A stretch of DNA of 64,000 bases from Nonomuraea glycinis (lineage in GTDB: Bacteria > Actinomycetota > Actinomycetes > Streptosporangiales > Streptosporangiaceae). Made by a program: the position numbers and the translations under genes. The notes beneath the pieces were generated by a model that was not told where the DNA came from, did no database searches, and saw only the letters and a list, made by a program, of their open reading frames with translations. The stretch covers positions 887,701-951,700 of the forward strand of contig NZ_BMNK01000001.1 in NCBI RefSeq assembly GCF_014646515.1, in the 5' to 3' direction. The first letter of the stretch is position 1; each line of letters starts with the position of its first letter. Shown here in pieces: positions 61,951 to 64,000 of this stretch.

Positions 61951-62205
61951 TTATCGACTGTGCTGTGCCAGTATCCTGGTGCTTGCTAGGTCGCGGACGA
62001 GATGCGTCAGGTTCTGAATCGTACGTCCGAGTGAGGTGAGCGGGGAGGCGGTCTCGACAAGCGGAAGTACAGGTTCGTCTGAGCTAGAGGGTTCCTCCGC
62101 CACGGCCGTTCTCGTGGTTGGCCGCGAAGGTTCCGCCAGGTCCTGTACATGGAGGCTGGGCGATCCTCGCGGCGTGCTTGGATACATCTGCCAAAACAGG
62201 TCCAC
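61951..62205 (-). CDS. Small hypothetical protein
   Basis: 84 residues, GTG start with AGGAAA upstream, 6 bases after the stop of the ATPase gene on the same strand. The N-terminal half is polar and proline/serine-rich (PSTPRGSPSLHVQDLAEPSR, EEPSSSDEPVLP); the C-terminal half is a probable helix (SLGRTIQNLTHLVRDLASTR). No family recognised; could be an extension of the operon or a chance ORF. Confidence 0.35.
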   Translation of the reverse strand: MDLFWQMYPSTPRGSPSLHVQDLAEPSRPTTRTAVAEEPSSSDEPVLPLVETASPLTSLGRTIQNLTHLVRDLASTRILAQHSR

Positions 62206-62211
62206 CGTTTC

Positions 62212-62697
62212 CTATGCCCAGGGGGCGGCGGCGACCGGAGGACAGGCGTGCTCCGTCAGGCGGAACCAGACCAGTCCGCCGGTCTCGTCGTGCTGGAATC
62301 CCCACTTGTCGGCGAGTGTGTCCACCAGCCACAGTCCTCTGCCTCCGTCGTCGGCGAGGGCAGGGGTGCGTACGGCGGGCATGGTGGTGGAGGAGCCTGC
62401 GTCGGCTACTTCCACCTGGACGGTTGTGCCCAGGCGGGCGATCTGTACGGTCACCTGGCCGGAGCCGCTGTGGCTGGAGTCGGAGTGGGTGATGGCGTTG
62501 GTGATGACCTCGCTGAGCAGGAGGAGGGTGTCGTCGAGGATCGGGGACGGGCCGCCGAGGGACAGCAGGGAGCGGGCCCAGCCACGAGCCTCGGGAACGG
62601 ACATCGGTGTCGCGGGGAAGGACCGACTCCAGGTGGCGTGTTGCGTGGTCGTGAACGCCGGCCGGAGTGAGTCATAAGAGTTGAGCGGCCCTTTCAT
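62212..62697 (-). CDS. ATP-binding protein, RsbW-like histidine kinase fold
   Basis: A 161-residue HATPase_c_2 protein. SRSFPATPMSVPEARGWARS at the N-terminus, LLLLSEVITNAITHSDSSHS (N box), VEVADAGSSTTMP (G1) and LADDGGRGLWLVDTLADKWG (G2) are typical of the stand-alone ATPases that occur in very many copies in actinomycetes next to XRE-DUF5753 regulators. They may act as anti-sigma or phospho-signalling partners. Start ATG overlaps the preceding small gene (ATGA). Divergent from the XRE gene. Confidence 0.87.
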   Translation of the reverse strand: MKGPLNSYDSLRPAFTTTQHATWSRSFPATPMSVPEARGWARSLLSLGGPSPILDDTLLLLSEVITNAITHSDSSHSGSGQVTVQIARLGTTVQVEVADAGSSTTMPAVRTPALADDGGRGLWLVDTLADKWGFQHDETGGLVWFRLTEHACPPVAAAPWA

Positions 62698-62981
62698 GCG
62701 TTCGCCTCGGCCACGATGATGTCGGCGGCATTGGTGGCGTCGGCCAGCACCCAGGTGTCGCGCCGCCACAGTCGTGACCACCACGGCCGCCAGGTGAACA
62801 CCCAGCCGCAGTAGCGGCGGATGACGGTGACCCGGATCGCGGTGCCGTTCATGGAGTGCATCTCCAGGACCGGCTGTCCGGTCACTGGAACGACGAGCGA
62901 GACACGGATGCCCAGGCTGTGCAGGTCCCAGCCCAGGCGGGCCAGGTGGCTGAATCTCTCGTACGGTTCGCGCGCCGTCAT
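62694..62981 (-). CDS. Small conserved-type protein upstream of RsbW-like ATPase
   Basis: A 95-residue protein: MTAREPYERFSHLARLGWDL, HSLGIRVSLVVPVTGQPVLE, VTVIRRYCGWVFTWRPWWSR, and a C-terminal DATNAADIIVAEANA. Its stop overlaps the ATPase start (ATGA), and GGAAGG precedes the ATG. Such small proteins are often coupled to these ATPases in actinomycetes; function unknown. A TTG five codons upstream is the less likely start. Confidence 0.65.
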   Translation of the reverse strand: MTAREPYERFSHLARLGWDLHSLGIRVSLVVPVTGQPVLEMHSMNGTAIRVTVIRRYCGWVFTWRPWWSRLWRRDTWVLADATNAADIIVAEANA

Positions 62982-63249
62982 GGTTCCGCCTTCCAAGTGC
63001 TTCCAAGGAGTTCGGCCAGGGCGCGGAACAATTTCGCCACCTATTCACTCCCAGCTACGGGAAGTGAGGCCGGCCATTTCACCTGTTGCCGAAAACATCT
63101 GTGCTCAGGGTGCCTTCTTGGCTGTGGGGCCGGCGACCGAGTTGCCAGGCCAAGGCAGCATCGACAATGACAATCGTCTGTCGGGTGTGGTTTAAATGGT
63201 GTCAGCGACTGGAGATGTTTCCGTTTTCTGGTAATTGGAGGGAAATGTC

Positions 63250-64000
63250 ATGCACGTGGTGCCGTCTCTCGATCCGGATTCGCCTCGCGTACGGTTCGGT
63301 GCCGAGTTGCGGCGGCTGCGGGAGGCGGCGGAGTTGTCGCAGGCGGCGGTGGCGTCTCGGCTCGGGTGTACGCAGACGCAGGTGAGCTGGCTGGAGAAGG
63401 CGACCCGCACCCCGTCACGGTCCGACGCCGAGCGGCTGGACATGCTCTTCGGCAAGTCGGCGAGCGTCTCCTTCGCCCGGATCTATCAGCGCATCGTCGC
63501 CCAGCCGGGCAGTCCGATGTGGTTCCGGAACTGGGTCGAGGAGATCGAGCCCAACCTTCTCGTCCTACGCTCCTGGGATCCCCTGCTCATCCCCGGCCTC
63601 CTGTAGACCGAGACATACGCCCGTCACGTCTTCAGCCAGGGGCCGCAGGTCGCGCCCGAAGAGGTGGATGAGCGTGTGGAAGCCCGCATGCGGCGGCAGC
63701 ACATCCTTGACCGCAGAAAGCCGCCAATGCTCCTGGTGCTCATCGATGAGGGCGTGCTGCACCGCAGAATCGGCGGCCCCCAGGTGATGCGAGAGCAATT
63801 GGGCCATCTACTGGAGACGGCTCAGCGACCTGCTGTCTTCCTCCAGGTGGTCGATCCAGAATGCGTTGCGGGTCTGGCAGGGGCCTTTATGATCGCCGAA
63901 CTCCCGAACGGTCAGCCGGACGTCGTCAGCTCAGACTCACCGGCGCAGGCCCACACCACGACGGACCATGATGTTGTGACCTCGATCTGGCAGCGCTATG
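63250..64000 (+). pseudogene. XRE family regulator with DUF5753, amber-interrupted, runs off the window
   Basis: HTH: VRFGAELRRLREAAELSQAA, VASRLGCTQTQVSWLEKATR, then SDAERLDMLFGKSASVSFAR. DUF5753 begins WFRNWVEEIEPNLLVLRSWD, PLLIPGLL and is then cut by TAG (63604-63606), where the family has Gln (GLLQTETYAR). The same frame continues as TETYARHVFSQGPQVAPEEV, EARMRRQHILDRRKPPMLLV, HRRIGGPQVMREQLGHLLET and onwards to the window end, fully family-like. So a single CAG-to-TAG change breaks the protein at 118 residues. ATG with GGAGG eight bases upstream. Divergent from the ATPase pair, the standard neighbour. Confidence 0.85.

Overview
The window is high-GC actinomycete DNA. GTG and TTG starts are common, genes overlap as ATGA or GTGA, and there is a Tat-exported enzyme, a LAL regulator, a PucR regulator and an XRE regulator paired with a histidine-kinase-like ATPase. 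A Streptosporangiales genus such as Nonomuraea fits, but that placement is inference; no ribosomal marker lies in the window.

Layout. (1) 0-3.9 kb: a minus-strand, translationally coupled redox operon (epimerase, NADP-binding oxidoreductase, SRPBCC protein, frameshifted SDR) divergent from a LysR regulator. (2) 4.1-15.7 kb: an accessory, defence-like island. It holds a STAND NTPase fused to an N-terminal nuclease-like domain and C-terminal TPRs, a Nudix hydrolase, a DUF4236 membrane protein, a pRiA4b Orf3-like protein, a protein with a PD-(D/E)XK-like signature, small proteins including a frameshifted zinc-knuckle protein, and a lower-GC reverse transcriptase of the unknown-group/DRT-Abi type with a long helical C-terminal region. 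A PQQ-propeller remnant follows. (3) 16.2-23.4 kb: TetR, quinone oxidoreductase, two tandem FAD monooxygenases, LysR, a carboxymuconolactone decarboxylase family protein and an SMP-30-like protein, probably a small oxidative pathway. (4) 23.4-34 kb: decayed DNA (fragments of a DDE-type IS, IS110 and IS256, a broken alpha/beta hydrolase, esterase and FUSC transporter) around an MBL hydrolase/RidA operon and a divergent LAL regulator, ending with a broken tyrosine recombinase next to tRNA-Arg(TCT). This looks like the edge of an old integrated element.

(5) 34.4-48.1 kb looks like stable chromosome: phosphotransferase, cobD, an ArsR-type regulator, a zinc ABC transporter set (aztA / aztB-aztD-aztC-aztD) with a Zur-like box between divergent aztA and aztB, cobQ, a second ArsR-type regulator divergent from an ABC exporter and PucR regulator across a perfect 18-bp palindrome, a LysE exporter and a quinone oxidoreductase. 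(6) 48.2-51.4 kb: a virginiamycin B lyase homologue overlapping an ABC-F gene, divergent from a TetR regulator, a likely ribosome-targeting antibiotic resistance unit.

(7) 51.7-64 kb: a secreted beta-propeller/Ig-like protein; a roughly 2500-residue secreted RHS polymorphic toxin with a LamG-like insert and a lower-GC C-terminal domain resembling toxin type 44, followed by a probable lipoprotein immunity gene; then a small protein/ATPase pair divergent from an XRE-DUF5753 regulator interrupted by an amber codon.
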